Positions 24,766 through 33,333 of a stretch of 64,000 nt of DNA are shown here, in pieces. The position numbers and the translations under genes were made by a program. The notes below the pieces were generated by a model that was not told the origin of the DNA, ran no database searches, and was given only the letters and a program-made list of their open reading frames with translations. The DNA comes from Caryophanales bacterium UBA6380 (GTDB lineage: Bacteria; Bacillota_I; Bacilli_A; RFN20; CAG-826). The number at the start of each line of letters is the position of its first letter. Within the stretch, counting starts at the first letter, position 1. The stretch spans positions 1-64,000 of the forward strand of contig DJQS01000013.1 in the NCBI GenBank assembly GCA_002438785.1, in the 5' to 3' direction.

Positions 24766-26550
24766 ATGATGAAAAAAATAATGCTTTGTGCTATTTTATT
24801 AACTACTATGAATTTAGTAAGTTGCAATAAAAATGATGATAATGTAGTAACAAACTATGGCAGTTTAGTTATTAATGATGTTACTTTAGATGTTGATGAA
24901 ACTAAAGATCTTTATATTCAATTTTCTAATAATGAATATAAAGAAGATATTACTTATGAGTTTAGTGGTAATAATATTGAAATTAAAGATAATAAGGTTA
25001 AAGGTTTAGTAAGTGATACAATTACAACTGTTAAAGCTAAAACTACTCATTTAGAAACTACTTTTAAAGTTAAGGTTAGAAAAGCTAATTATGGAGAATT
25101 AATTATTAGCGATTTAACTTTATATAATGGTTATAGTGGTGATAAACCAGAAGTTAAATTTACTAATGAAAAATATATTGAGGATATAGAATATAGTTTT
25201 GATAGTGATGCTATTAAATATGAAAATGGTGTTTTTACTTCTTTAATCGTTAATAAAACGATATTAGTAAAGGCTAAAACTACTCATTTAGAAACAACAT
25301 TTAATATTTTTACTAAAGAAATTGCTAATTCAAACAAAGTAAATAATTTAGTTAATAAATGGGTAAATGATGGTTCTATAACTAATGAGACATTATTTAT
25401 TGGTGATAGTTTCTTTGATACAGAATTTTGGAATAATTTTTATACTACTTCTAATAATGAAGAAGGTAGTTTTACCAATAAATTAGCAAGAACTAATGGA
25501 ATAAGCGCTACAACCGCTACTCAATGGGAAAAATATATTGAAAAATTGGTTTTACCATTAAGTCCTAAAAATTTAGTTATTCATTTAGGTACTAATGATT
25601 TATTTGATGATCATCGTAATGAAGAATATATAGTTAATAAATTGTTAGATATAATTAAGACTATTCATATTAACTTAGTAGATACTAAAATATATTATTT
25701 TTCAATTGAACCTCGTACCTATAAAGCAAGTCATTTAAGTTCGTTAGATGAGATTATAAGCACTATAAAAAGAATTAATAATTCACTAAGTGAAGAATTT
25801 GCTAAATTAGATTATGTTACTTATTTAGATAGTTCTACTAAATTTTATAATAATGATGGCAGTGTTAATTCTAATATGTTTAGAGATGGAACTCATCCAA
25901 TATTAAGTTTATATAATAGTTGGTATAAGAAGTTATTAATTGACGCTAATATTGAAATCGATGATAAAGTACCTACTAGAAATATTCCAAATATTAATCG
26001 TGAAATTAGCGATACAGTTGGTAGTAGTACAAATATTTCATATCTAGGTAAAGCTTTACTTAGAAATTATTATATTGAAGGTGATATTAAAGTAAGTGAA
26101 TTAGGAAATAATGCTCATATTGAGTTTAGATTTAATGATATGGGCAATCGTTTCTTACTTTGGGATCAAGGCAATAATAAAGTGTTAAAAGTTTTATATG
26201 CTATTAATGGTAATTATGCTGCATATAATTCAAATTTAGATAAAAAACTTGATTTTAGCAAGGATATGGTTATTAAATTCAGGATTATTGCAACTACTAA
26301 AAATGCATATTTATACATTAATGATTCATTAAGTTTAATTATGAGTAATGTCTTAGATGGTAATAGATCTTTATATATAGGTAGTGAAAGTACTAAATGC
26401 CAATTTTATAATTTAAAAGCTTTAACAAAAGAATTTGATAATGATGAATTCTTAAAGAAAGTAAATACTGAAGAAATTACTAATATTGAAAATAAATTAA
26501 CAAGTCTTTCTACAATGAACGTTTATCGTAATATTGATGAAATAAAATAA
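24766..26550 (+). CDS. SGNH-hydrolase lipoprotein with Ig-like and LamG-like domains
   Basis: 594 residues from the ATG at 24766 (a second ATG follows at once; upstream codons from 24748 run through the palindrome and are unlikely to be coding). Lipobox MNLVSC. Two tandem Ig-like repeats (about 30-180), both ending with the phrase AKTTHLETTF, lead to the SGNH domain: GDSFFD (Ser215), LVIHLGTNDL, FRDGTHP. The C-terminal part (about 410-580) is a jelly-roll module (AHIEFRFNDMGNRFLLWD, then AYLYINDSLSLIM). Likely a surface carbohydrate acetylesterase. It is related to the 43.9 kb gene in architecture and SGNH motifs. Confidence 0.83.
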   Translation: MMKKIMLCAILLTTMNLVSCNKNDDNVVTNYGSLVINDVTLDVDETKDLYIQFSNNEYKEDITYEFSGNNIEIKDNKVKGLVSDTITTVKAKTTHLETTFKVKVRKANYGELIISDLTLYNGYSGDKPEVKFTNEKYIEDIEYSFDSDAIKYENGVFTSLIVNKTILVKAKTTHLETTFNIFTKEIANSNKVNNLVNKWVNDGSITNETLFIGDSFFDTEFWNNFYTTSNNEEGSFTNKLARTNGISATTATQWEKYIEKLVLPLSPKNLVIHLGTNDLFDDHRNEEYIVNKLLDIIKTIHINLVDTKIYYFSIEPRTYKASHLSSLDEIISTIKRINNSLSEEFAKLDYVTYLDSSTKFYNNDGSVNSNMFRDGTHPILSLYNSWYKKLLIDANIEIDDKVPTRNIPNINREISDTVGSSTNISYLGKALLRNYYIEGDIKVSELGNNAHIEFRFNDMGNRFLLWDQGNNKVLKVLYAINGNYAAYNSNLDKKLDFSKDMVIKFRIIATTKNAYLYINDSLSLIMSNVLDGNRSLYIGSESTKCQFYNLKALTKEFDNDEFLKKVNTEEITNIENKLTSLSTMNVYRNIDEIK

Positions 26551-26580
26551 TGGTTATTATTGACTTATTTTGATAGCTAA

Positions 26581-27816
26581 ATGAAGTATAAATTATTTAA
26601 AAGTAAAATAGATATTTTAAGAAATAGTGGTAGTGCTAGTTGGAATAAACGATTATTAGCTACCTTAATTGATTTTTTAATCATGGTTTTAGTAACTTTA
26701 TCTTTATTTAATTTAACATATCTAATAATTGATAAAAATAATAACTATAATGCTTATAAAAATACGGTTACTAATGAAATTACTTATTATAATAAATTAA
26801 TTAATGAAACACATTTAGTTGAATTTACTGATGATAGTTTAACTAATCGTAAAGATACTGATACGATGGCTTTAGAGACTATTTCTAAACAAATTAATTT
26901 TGCTTATAAATTAGATTTAAATAGTGGTGGAAAAAATTTTAGTAGTGAACCTATTTCAACTTTAAAATTTGGAGAAAGTAGTCTAACTAATGATAATTTA
27001 ACTTATTTTTATGGAACTTATTTAATAAAACATAATGAAAATAATGATCTATTAAATTTAGATAATATGAATCCTTACATTTATTTAAATAACTTAATTA
27101 AAAAAAATAGTAATACAAATTATGATCGTTATTTTGCTTTTATTGATGATCCAAATGATGCTAATTATGGCTTAACTTACATTAAGCCATATGTAGCTAA
27201 TGAAATATACAAGTATTTATTTAGTGATTATGAAAATGGAAAAAGCTATTTTAACGATATCAACAATATTTATTGTTACTTATTTGAAATTAGTGAAAAA
27301 CTTGTTTTAGATAGTGCTTCTTATAAAGTGCATTATGCTAACTATAATAAAGCCTTAATTTCTCAAGGAGACATCATTAATTTAGGAATGATATTAACTA
27401 TTTTAGTTTCTTATTTATTAGTTATAGTTACTCCAAAATTATTATTTAAAGATGATGCAACAATCGGTAGAAAAGTCTTAGGCTTAGGACTCATCGATAG
27501 TAAAAATTTAGATAATGTTAAGTGGTATACATTATTAACTAGAAGTGTCTTTGGATTTTTAGCATATTTAGTAACAGCTTTTGCTATACCAATTTTGCCA
27601 ATGTTCAATTTTTCTTATACCACTTTTTCATTCCCATTTATTTATAATGGTCCGACCTATTTTAATTTAGGTGTTATTTTGTTAGTAATTATTGTTATTA
27701 ATCTCATATCAAGTGTGTTTTCTTTATTTAGTAAAAAGAAAGTTACTTTATTAGATATTATAACTAGAACAAAATTAGTAGATGAACAAGAAGAATTTGA
27801 TGAAAATAATGATTAA
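26581..27816 (+). CDS. RDD-family membrane protein with large extracytoplasmic insert
   Basis: 411 residues. The first RDD segment WNKRLLATLIDFLIMVLVTLSLF (about 21-43) contains the R...A...D pattern, and the second half has three or four spans with TIGRKVLGLGLID and LLTRSVFGFLAYLV. Between span 1 (ending about 50) and span 2 (starting about 265) lie about 210 hydrophilic residues predicted outside the cell, whereas plain RDD proteins have only short loops. Function is unknown; RDD proteins have been linked to transport. The gene starts 30 bases after the SGNH gene, is followed by a strong terminator, and lacks an obvious SD. Confidence 0.7.
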   Translation: MKYKLFKSKIDILRNSGSASWNKRLLATLIDFLIMVLVTLSLFNLTYLIIDKNNNYNAYKNTVTNEITYYNKLINETHLVEFTDDSLTNRKDTDTMALETISKQINFAYKLDLNSGGKNFSSEPISTLKFGESSLTNDNLTYFYGTYLIKHNENNDLLNLDNMNPYIYLNNLIKKNSNTNYDRYFAFIDDPNDANYGLTYIKPYVANEIYKYLFSDYENGKSYFNDINNIYCYLFEISEKLVLDSASYKVHYANYNKALISQGDIINLGMILTILVSYLLVIVTPKLLFKDDATIGRKVLGLGLIDSKNLDNVKWYTLLTRSVFGFLAYLVTAFAIPILPMFNFSYTTFSFPFIYNGPTYFNLGVILLVIIVINLISSVFSLFSKKKVTLLDIITRTKLVDEQEEFDENND

Positions 27817-27846
27817 AAAAATCTCGATTGAATCGAGAATTTTTTA
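27815..27846 (+). terminator. Intrinsic terminator
   Basis: TCTCGATT (27822-27829) pairs with AATCGAGA (27831-27838). A-rich sequence precedes the stem and TTTTTT follows, so it could work in both directions. It separates the RDD gene from the ABC importer operon. Confidence 0.85.
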
Positions 27847-27898
27847 ACTTTATTTTTAAAGTTAATAACTATTTGTAAAATACATATTTCTAAACTAA

Positions 27899-27921
27899 TA
27901 TAATAACTGGAAGCGCTTTCA
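27899..27921 (+). promoter_or_regulatory. -10 box with cre/LacI-type operator for the first importer operon
   Basis: TATAAT (27899-27904) is followed by TGGAAGCGCTTTCA (27908-27921), which matches the cre consensus. The operator covers the expected transcription start. No convincing -35 at the usual distance (TTGTAA is 20 bases away). Confidence 0.75.
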
Positions 27922-27947
27922 AATGAAAGTGTATTTATGGAGGACTT

Positions 27948-29540
27948 ATGAAAATAAAAAAGAGTTTACTCGTTTTATCTACTGTTGCTTCGATATTTGG
28001 TGTGACATTAGGTTTATGTAGTTGTGGTAATAATGATGTTGATGATGATCCATTTGCGCTCGATCTTAAAGATGATCGTGAATTTGATGATGAAGGTAAT
28101 GTTATATTTGAAGGTGTTGAAATTGACTTATGGACTATTATTGGTGATCCAGATTTATCAGTTTATAGAACTTTGATTGATAATTTTAATAGAGAATATC
28201 GTGGTAAAATTAAAGTTAATTACCGTTCTATTGGTCATTATGATTTCTATAATAATTTAGATAGTACTTGGAGTAGTGATCGTGATTCTGCACCTGATTT
28301 CTTGTTTATGCATAACGAAAAGACAGGTGAATATGCTAATAAAGGTGTTTTATATCCTATTGATAGTATTTTAGAAGAAACAAATTATGAATTTGATTTC
28401 TCTAATGTCTATGAAAATATTGATCGAGGACAATTTTATAAAGACCATCGTTTTGGTGTACCAGTTGATGCTCATGGATTTTTAACTCACTTTAGACAAG
28501 ATATTATTAAAAAGAATAATTTAGGTTTTGATAATAATACGAGATTTATTCCAAATTCTAGAGAAGAATATCAATCATTACTTGAAAGATTAAAAACTAA
28601 AGCTAATAGTAGTGAAGGTTTACTTATTAGAAATATTTTAAAAGGTGAAGATCATAGTTGGAAAAAAGCTAATCCATCAACTTTTTATCCTGAAGCAAAT
28701 CAATCAACTGACCCAGATGGTCTTGGTGCTTTATATGCTAATGGTGGCACAATGACTACTAATGATGGTCGTACTATTTCTTTTGGTGAAAATGAAGGTT
28801 TTAAAACTTATATAACTGATTTAGTTTCTAGATTTAATGATAAATTAATGGGACCTATTGCTGGAAATGGACAAGAAAATTTCCCAATTGGTACTAATGT
28901 TATATTTAGTGAAGGCCCATGGTGGACAGCTCAAAACTTTATTCCTAACTTTAATAATAGTGAACTTAAAAAAGTTGGTAATGGTGTAACAGAAGAAGAA
29001 AGTAAAGACCCAGTTTATACAAATCCATTACTTGCTTCAAATAGTGCTGGTTTTTGGACTTTAGAAGCAAATAAGAATACTGAAAATGGTTCGAAATGGT
29101 ATGGTAATGGACATGCATTTAGTTTAACACGTAAAAATAAAAGCATGACTAAAGCCTTAGCTTGCTTAGAATTTGCTAAATGGTTTACCCAAGGTTATAC
29201 AATTGATGAAAAAACACAAAGATATGATTATAACTTAGCATATTGGGGTAATGGTGGACATATTCCTGCTTGGAAGAATGTTTATGAAAGCGATTATTAT
29301 AAAGAATTAGAAGAAAAATTACCTACATTAAAAGCTTTAGGTGATCCTAACGATATTATAGCCATGGAGCCTTTAGCTTATGAAACTACTGTTTTTGATG
29401 CAGTTAATAAATCTGTTGCAACAGTAATTTCAAAATTAGAAAGTGGTGAAATTTCTACAAGTGAAGATGCTTTAAACGTTGTAAAACAAATCATTACAAG
29501 TGCACAAGTCTCCTTAGATACACTTTACGAAAATGAATAA
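27948..29540 (+). CDS. Sugar ABC transporter substrate-binding lipoprotein (family 1)
   Basis: 530 residues, SD GGAGG, lipobox LGLCSC. Extracellular solute-binding family 1 features: VEIDLWTIIGDPD at the start of the first lobe, DFLFMHNEKTGEYANKG, GVPVDAHGF, NVIFSEGPWWTAQ, and ALACLEFAKWFTQ near the C-terminus. Longer than the usual 400-450 residues, in line with binding proteins for larger oligosaccharides. The two permease genes follow directly, and a cre-like operator controls the promoter. The ligand is not readable; the surrounding GH43 genes suggest arabino- or xylo-oligosaccharides. Confidence 0.9.
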   Translation: MKIKKSLLVLSTVASIFGVTLGLCSCGNNDVDDDPFALDLKDDREFDDEGNVIFEGVEIDLWTIIGDPDLSVYRTLIDNFNREYRGKIKVNYRSIGHYDFYNNLDSTWSSDRDSAPDFLFMHNEKTGEYANKGVLYPIDSILEETNYEFDFSNVYENIDRGQFYKDHRFGVPVDAHGFLTHFRQDIIKKNNLGFDNNTRFIPNSREEYQSLLERLKTKANSSEGLLIRNILKGEDHSWKKANPSTFYPEANQSTDPDGLGALYANGGTMTTNDGRTISFGENEGFKTYITDLVSRFNDKLMGPIAGNGQENFPIGTNVIFSEGPWWTAQNFIPNFNNSELKKVGNGVTEEESKDPVYTNPLLASNSAGFWTLEANKNTENGSKWYGNGHAFSLTRKNKSMTKALACLEFAKWFTQGYTIDEKTQRYDYNLAYWGNGGHIPAWKNVYESDYYKELEEKLPTLKALGDPNDIIAMEPLAYETTVFDAVNKSVATVISKLESGEISTSEDALNVVKQIITSAQVSLDTLYENE

Positions 29541-29557
29541 TTTCTAAATAACTATTT

Positions 29558-30631
29558 ATGGAGAAAACAGTAGTTTTAGCTGAATATTCAAGAAAAAGAT
29601 CAAAAGTGACTAGTCTATTTAAAAAGTATGGACTAGTCCTTGCTTTTACTGCACCATTTTTTATCTGTTTTATTGCATTTTTCTTATTCCCTTTGTTTTA
29701 TGGGATTATAATTTCTTTATGTAATTTTAAATATAGTACTCCAGGAGTATTTAAATTTAACGATTTTAAATGGTATGAGTATTTACTCGTTCCAAGTAAA
29801 AAACCTTTATTTTACGAAGCTTTTTGGAGATCTTTCTTACATACTATTATATTTGCAATAATAATGGTTCCAGTGGCAGTATTATTTCCTTTATTTTTAG
29901 CTATATTAATTAATAAAAAACCTGTTGGTTATAAGTTATTTAGATGTTTAGTTTACTTACCTAGCATTATTCCTTTAACAGCTTCAGGCACAATTTTTAC
30001 AATGTTATTTATGCCAAAGAATCAACATGGATTATTGGCAGAATTATTTCCTGGTTTTGGACCAGATTTATGGTTTAGTGAAAATATGTTTTCTTTCAAC
30101 ATTGGTAATTTTGCTATTAATGTTGCTTGGGCATGGATTCCTATTTTCTTGATGTGTTTTTGGGGAGGTTGGGGTTCTAATTTTATTATTTTAACTGCTG
30201 GACTTCAAAATATTCCAAAATCTTTATATGAAGCTGCAAATATTGATGGATGTTCTAATTGGAAAAAAACCTTGAATGTAACAATTCCTGGAATTAAAGG
30301 ACAATTGGTTCTTTGCTTATTCACAACAATTATTGGTTATATGGGGTTATATGGGCAAAATTATGTTTTGTCTAGTGGTGGTCCTACTAATCCATTACTA
30401 TCATCAATTCCTGGAGGTGGAAGGACATCAACATTAATTTATTTTATTCAAGATATTGTTGCTAATAATGCTAATTTTAAATCAACTTTATATGGTTTAG
30501 GCGCAGCAGCAAGTTTAATATTTGCACTTATCGTTGGTATATTAACTGGAATTCAAATGTATGCTACACGTGATAAAAAGACAGGATTTGAAAAATCGAG
30601 GGAGTTTGAACAATGGAAAGCACTCGAGTAA
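29558..30631 (+). CDS. Sugar ABC transporter permease, MalF/UgpA type
   Basis: 357 residues, six predicted membrane spans beginning FTAPFFICFIAFFLFPLFYG (about 31-50). The EAA loop that docks to the ATPase is LYEAANIDGCSNWKKTLNVTIP (about 223-244). It forms the first half of the import channel with the next gene. It starts 17 bases after the binding protein gene without a clear SD, and its end overlaps the next permease by 19 bases. Family assignment (CUT1, oligosaccharides) is firm; substrate is inferred from context. Confidence 0.93.
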   Translation: MEKTVVLAEYSRKRSKVTSLFKKYGLVLAFTAPFFICFIAFFLFPLFYGIIISLCNFKYSTPGVFKFNDFKWYEYLLVPSKKPLFYEAFWRSFLHTIIFAIIMVPVAVLFPLFLAILINKKPVGYKLFRCLVYLPSIIPLTASGTIFTMLFMPKNQHGLLAELFPGFGPDLWFSENMFSFNIGNFAINVAWAWIPIFLMCFWGGWGSNFIILTAGLQNIPKSLYEAANIDGCSNWKKTLNVTIPGIKGQLVLCLFTTIIGYMGLYGQNYVLSSGGPTNPLLSSIPGGGRTSTLIYFIQDIVANNANFKSTLYGLGAAASLIFALIVGILTGIQMYATRDKKTGFEKSREFEQWKALE

Positions 30632-31557
30632 TTAAAAATTTTGATATAGGTTATAAACACCAATCCTATCGAAAACATCATAAGGTCGATGTTGGTAGAA
30701 TTTTAGCTTTTGTTTTCTTGTTAGCATTTTGTTTTTTTTGGATATTACCTATCTTTATTATGGTTTTTGGATCTTTAAGAGGACATTATGATGCTTCTTA
30801 TTATCCTGGAGAGTTATTTCCACCTCATAGTGGTTTTACCTTAGAAAACTATAAAATGCTATTATTCCAAGAATATCCTGATGGAGTTGTCCATAATAAG
30901 ACACAAGATTATGAAATGGGATATTGGTTTATGAATAGTTGTTTTTCAGCTATTGGTGGTACTTTGTTATATTTATTAGTAGCAAGTTTTACAGCTTACA
31001 TATTTGTTTTTGTTGATTTTAAATACCGTAAAGCACTATTTACATTTTTAGTTTTTACTATGGTTATACCTGGAACAGCAACAGCTGTTGGTAACCAAAC
31101 GACCGTTTATTCAATAGGTTTAAATAAATCGATGTTAGCTTTAATTATTCCTGGACTTGGTGGTGTTTATGGAATGTATTTAATTAAAACTTTCTTTGAA
31201 GGCATTCCTAAGGATCTAGTGGAATCTGCAAAAATGGATGGATGTAGTAATTTTTCTATTTTTTGGAAAATTGTATTTCCATTAGGAAAAACAGTAATAT
31301 ATGTCCAGGGTTTATTTGGATTTATGGGCGGATGGAATGATTTAGTTTGGCCACAAATGTTATTTGGTGCAAAAGATAATAAGTTATGGACTTTACAAGT
31401 TGGTATGGCTTATATCATAAATAATTCTAAGACGAGTGATTTAATTGGTAGTGCATTAGCAAGTGGTGTTTTATGCTTACTTCCTGTATTGATTGTTTAT
31501 CTTATTGCTCAAAATAAGATAATTGAAGGTATGGCTAGTGCTGGTATTAAGAGGTAA
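30613..31557 (+). CDS. Sugar ABC transporter permease, MalG/UgpE type
   Basis: 314 residues, six spans, first at about 28-52 (ILAFVFLLAFCFFWILPIF). The EAA loop reads LVESAKMDGCSNFSIFWKIVFP (about 199-220) and the C-terminus ends IIEGMASAGIKR, close to the typical GLTAGAVKG-like end of MalG proteins. SD GAGGGAG lies within the preceding gene. Partner of the 29.6 kb permease; the ATPase is the 33.3 kb gene two genes downstream. Confidence 0.93.
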   Translation: MESTRVIKNFDIGYKHQSYRKHHKVDVGRILAFVFLLAFCFFWILPIFIMVFGSLRGHYDASYYPGELFPPHSGFTLENYKMLLFQEYPDGVVHNKTQDYEMGYWFMNSCFSAIGGTLLYLLVASFTAYIFVFVDFKYRKALFTFLVFTMVIPGTATAVGNQTTVYSIGLNKSMLALIIPGLGGVYGMYLIKTFFEGIPKDLVESAKMDGCSNFSIFWKIVFPLGKTVIYVQGLFGFMGGWNDLVWPQMLFGAKDNKLWTLQVGMAYIINNSKTSDLIGSALASGVLCLLPVLIVYLIAQNKIIEGMASAGIKR

Positions 31558-31563
31558 TTTAAT

Positions 31564-33324
31564 ATGATTTTAAGAAATGAATATCCTAGACCACAGATGG
31601 TAAGAGATTCTTTTATTAATTTGAATGGAGAATGGGATTTTGAATTTGATGACAATAATGTTGGACATAAGGAAAAGTGGTTTTTAAATCATAAATTTTC
31701 TAAAAAAATAAATGTTCCTTTTGCTTTTGAAAGTAAATTAAGTGGTATTTGTGATACGAACTATCATGATCATATTTGGTATAAAAAAGTATTTAATATT
31801 GATGAAAATTTGGAAAAAAAGTGTGTTTTAGCAAACTTTTTGGGTGTAGATTATTATAGTGAGATTTATATTAATGGATTTTTAGTTAAAACTCATTATG
31901 GTGCTAGTGGTTCATTTAGTGCAAATTTAACCCCTTATTTAAATAATGGTGAAAATGTTATAGTTGTCTATTGTTATGATCCTGGAAAAGATATTTCTAT
32001 TCCTAGAGGAAAGCAAGATTGGGAAAAAGAATCTCATGGTATTTGGTATACAAGAACTAGTGGTATCTATAAGCCTGTTTTTATTGAAATTATTAATGAA
32101 AAACATGTTAATAGGTTCTTTATTTCAACTAAATTAAAGGACTATGAAATTGAAATTACTTTAGAAAATTCTTTTAATAAAGGTAAAGTTAATTTTGAAA
32201 TAAATAATCAACGCGATGTTTTAAATTTTGAATTTAATATTGAAAAAGATAATCAGACTTACAACTTCAAGCTTCCTAATGATTTTGTTAATGATCGTAT
32301 TTGGAGACCTGAATGGCCATTTTTATATGATTTAAAAATAAAAGTTTACGATGAAAATAATAATTTAGTCGATGATATTAAGAGTTATTTTGGTATTAGA
32401 GAAATAAAAACCAAAGACACTCGTGTTTATTTAAATGAACATGAAATATATCAAAAATTATTATTAAATCAAGGCTATTATCCAGATGGTATTTTAACTG
32501 CTCCTTCTGTTAAAGATATGGAAAAAGATATTTTGATGATGAAAGAGATGGGATTTAACGGATGTAGAATTCATCAAAAAGTTGAAGAACCATACTTCTT
32601 ATATCTATGTGATAAATTAGGATTTTATGTTTGGCAAGAAATCGGAGCTTGCTATGGTTATAATAGTTTTAATCCTAGAAGAATCACTAATGAATGGATT
32701 GATATTATAAAAGATAACTATAATCATCCTTCAATTATTGCTTATACTCCTTTTAATGAATCATGGGGCATTGAGGGAGTTCCTTATAGTAAAAAAATTC
32801 AAGCTCACGTAATGAGTCTATATTATTTAATTAAGTCGCTTGACGATACTAGATTAGTTATTTCTAACGATGGATGGGAACATTGTATAACTGATTTATT
32901 AACTTGCCATAACTATAGTCATGGAAACAAAGATCAAACTGATTTATATAAACATTTTTGTGAAACCTTAAAAAGTCGTGAAAATATTCTTAAATACGAA
33001 GGTATTGGAAGATTTATTATAAATCCAGGATTTAAAGATTGTAATGAACCGATTTTATTAACTGAATTTGGTGGAGTTGCTTTTAAAAAAGATACCGATG
33101 GAAAAGGAAAAGCTTGGGGATATACAGTTAGTAATGATAGTAAAGAATTTATTAATGATTTAAAAAGAATTTATAAAGCTATTGAAGAATCTAGTTGTAT
33201 TAGAGGCATATGTTACACACAATTTAGTGATGTAGAACAAGAAGTTAATGGCTTATTAACTTATGATCGTAAATATAAAGTTGATCCAAAAATCATTAAG
33301 GAAATTAATGATACATTAAAATGA
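31564..33324 (+). CDS. GH2 glycosidase (beta-galactosidase/beta-glucuronidase type), cytoplasmic
   Basis: 586 residues, no signal peptide. The sugar-binding N-terminal domain opens RNEYPRPQMVRDSFINLNGEWDF, then an Ig-like domain ending SYFGIREI, then the TIM barrel (about 280-586). The acid/base lies in YTPFNESWGI (Glu399) and the nucleophile in LLTEFGGVAF (Glu501), both in the canonical GH2 positions. Exact specificity (galactoside, glucuronide, mannoside or arabinoside) is not determinable by eye. It acts inside the cell on imported oligosaccharides; its position between importer permeases and ATPase supports this. SD GAGG lies in the end of the previous gene. Confidence 0.9.
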   Translation: MILRNEYPRPQMVRDSFINLNGEWDFEFDDNNVGHKEKWFLNHKFSKKINVPFAFESKLSGICDTNYHDHIWYKKVFNIDENLEKKCVLANFLGVDYYSEIYINGFLVKTHYGASGSFSANLTPYLNNGENVIVVYCYDPGKDISIPRGKQDWEKESHGIWYTRTSGIYKPVFIEIINEKHVNRFFISTKLKDYEIEITLENSFNKGKVNFEINNQRDVLNFEFNIEKDNQTYNFKLPNDFVNDRIWRPEWPFLYDLKIKVYDENNNLVDDIKSYFGIREIKTKDTRVYLNEHEIYQKLLLNQGYYPDGILTAPSVKDMEKDILMMKEMGFNGCRIHQKVEEPYFLYLCDKLGFYVWQEIGACYGYNSFNPRRITNEWIDIIKDNYNHPSIIAYTPFNESWGIEGVPYSKKIQAHVMSLYYLIKSLDDTRLVISNDGWEHCITDLLTCHNYSHGNKDQTDLYKHFCETLKSRENILKYEGIGRFIINPGFKDCNEPILLTEFGGVAFKKDTDGKGKAWGYTVSNDSKEFINDLKRIYKAIEESSCIRGICYTQFSDVEQEVNGLLTYDRKYKVDPKIIKEINDTLK

Positions 33325-33333
33325 GGTGATAAT

